DNA of 64,000 bases from Gymnogyps californianus (Eukaryota > Chordata > Aves > Accipitriformes > Cathartidae): contig NC_059477.1 in assembly GCF_018139145.2 (NCBI RefSeq), positions 34,513,502 through 34,577,501 on the forward strand, given 5' to 3'. Of this stretch, positions 62,701 to 64,000 are shown in pieces. Both the position numbers and the translations under genes were made by a program. The stretch's first letter is position 1. Each line of letters starts with the position of its first letter. Under the pieces are notes generated by a model. That model ran no database searches. It saw only the letters and a list, made by a program, of their open reading frames with translations, and was not told the DNA's origin.

Positions 62701-64000
62701 TGAATATCTCAGCAAAAAGCTGCAACTTGAGGCTTTTTAGAAGTGAATGATTATTGATGTAGATTATGCTTCATACTGAATTTAATGTAATAGCCAGATA
62801 AATATGGTGACCAAATGTATTTCATATGAAGTATCATTTTGCTTTACACTACACAAGCAGACAATAGCAATACAGCAAGAGAAATAGGCTAAAAATAGCT
62901 CACAAGCCATGGGACCATTAATCTTCAGCTCTTCAATAATAAAACCTGAGTTTATTTTGACAAGAGGAAACGTAGGCTCTCTAGGTTAAATGTTCAATCA
63001 CGTGTAGTCTCAGGATGTTATTCACAGACTATTGAACATATATATGCATTATATTTAAAGATATAAGTTGGTTAATTTTTAATGGCTTCCTTGTAACTTT
63101 GGATATTGATACAATTAGCCTTTCTTCAAAGGAAGAAACAGATTCTGAGGTTTGTGTGTTTTAGCAAGGGTTGCATCTGTAAGTTTCAGATTTAAGATAT
63201 GTTTTGCCTCTTGCTAGTACCAATTGTTTCGTGACTACTTTAAACGACTTGGAAGGAAGATCAGATGATAAACTGGGTGTCCCAGTCTATATTATGACTA
63301 GGTATGCTGTTGAGCTTACGCATAAAAATATTACTGCTTTCTGCCTGTTGGTCTGATCAAGTTCCCTTTGAAGCCTGTGCCTGTATTTGTGCTGTAAGTT
63401 CTTGTTCCTGATGGAGAAAGACATCATTCCAGTATGTCCTTTCCAGCCCAAACTGCTATATCTTGCTTTCAAAAAACAGATGAGTGACTAGTAGACATTA
63501 AAAGATTACAGAGCCATGATATCCTACCATTTTTTGAGATCAAACTGGGGACAATGATGCCCATCTATTTTGTGTAGTCATGGAGCAAGGTCTGAGCTCT
63601 TTTAGCATTAAGCAAAGCTCATATTGCAGCTTTTTTCCCCCCATAGATAGTGACTAAGTGAATTCTTTGAAAAAAAGATCAAAAATCCATTCTAAGACTA
63701 GAAGTGACCAGCCCAGGTACGATGGTCTAGATGCGTCAGACTCTTCACAATGCGCCGTGCAATGAAGTTGTAAATCAAATACTGTGTGCTTCAGGCTGAG
63801 TAACTAGATATGGCTTACCCCTCAGATCACTTGGAGTGGTTTGTGGCAGGAACTTAGACGTTTGCTCTTAGCTTGTAAAAAGAAACTTTAACATGCACAT
63901 CAGGTTGCTTCACCTCTTTCTAGTTAGAGAGGAAAAGCTTGATTCCTATACCAGTGTGATGTCAGTAGAACACTATTGATTTCAGTGTAGATATACCAGA
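59798..64000. other. gene-free stretch to the end of the window
   Basis: No gene recognised; the longest frame is 89 codons. Segments near 61195-61290 and 61490-61590 have the texture of conserved non-coding DNA (TCATTAATTACAGAGATGG is one example), but this needs alignment. 62480-62580 is AT-rich. Near 63430-63465, CCTTTCCAGCCCAAACTG faintly resembles a CR1 3' end. Confidence 0.55.

Noticed and set aside
63300..63470. A CR1 3' end near CCTTTCCAGCCCAAACTG
   Set aside because: One short block resembles CR1, but the octamer tail and upstream blocks are missing.
63940..64000. ATTGATTTCAGTGTAGATATACC-like word as an ancient amniote repeat
   Set aside because: Similar short words occur widely by decay and chance. 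The window ends before the match could be extended.

Overview
This window reads as vertebrate nuclear DNA from a bird, most likely Neoaves. I found no protein-coding gene, tRNA or rRNA in 64 kb. Almost all open frames are under about 110 codons, are scattered on both strands and show no convincing exon structure, so the window is either intergenic or part of one very long intron. The bird assignment rests on three things: a CR1 LINE 3' end with the typical octamer tail (47025-47393), an older antisense CR1 end (18061-18330), and long terminal repeats of two families that I recognise from memory as common in neoavian genomes. No database search was possible.

Layout. 1-18 kb is AT-rich unique sequence with small relics: a MIR/L2-type fragment at 7275-7402, a perfect 14-bp hairpin at 10851-10886 and homopolymer tracts. 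18-30 kb holds the old CR1 relic, a G-rich run at 19193, a 20-bp perfect palindrome at 24031, a second MIR/L2 relic at 25041 and a small GC-rich block near 28434. At 30737-31848 a GC-rich solo LTR (sense +) interrupts this background, flanked by a perfect 5-bp target duplication (ACCCA). At 37678-38259 lies a shorter, more decayed LTR of another family (sense -). 41190-41430 holds a decayed tandem array with a period of about 17-18 bp. At 47025-47393 is the CR1 3' end, and at 48785-49934 a second copy of the first LTR family (sense -) with a perfect 5-bp duplication (ATTCT). The final 14 kb is unique sequence with a strong G-run at 52646 and a long imperfect hairpin at 59706-59797.

How the parts relate. 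The two large LTRs are inverted relative to each other about 17 kb apart. Both carry the same internal tandem repeat, a potential splice donor and a polyadenylation signal. Both lack internal viral sequence and are therefore solo LTRs left by LTR-LTR recombination. The third LTR shares a short block near its 3' end with them, which suggests related lineages.

No new multi-gene system is visible. The observations most worth checking are the LTR pair and its open antisense frame, the decayed 17-18 bp array, the hairpin at 59.7 kb, and a GC-rich block around 50.2-51.4 kb that is open on both strands.
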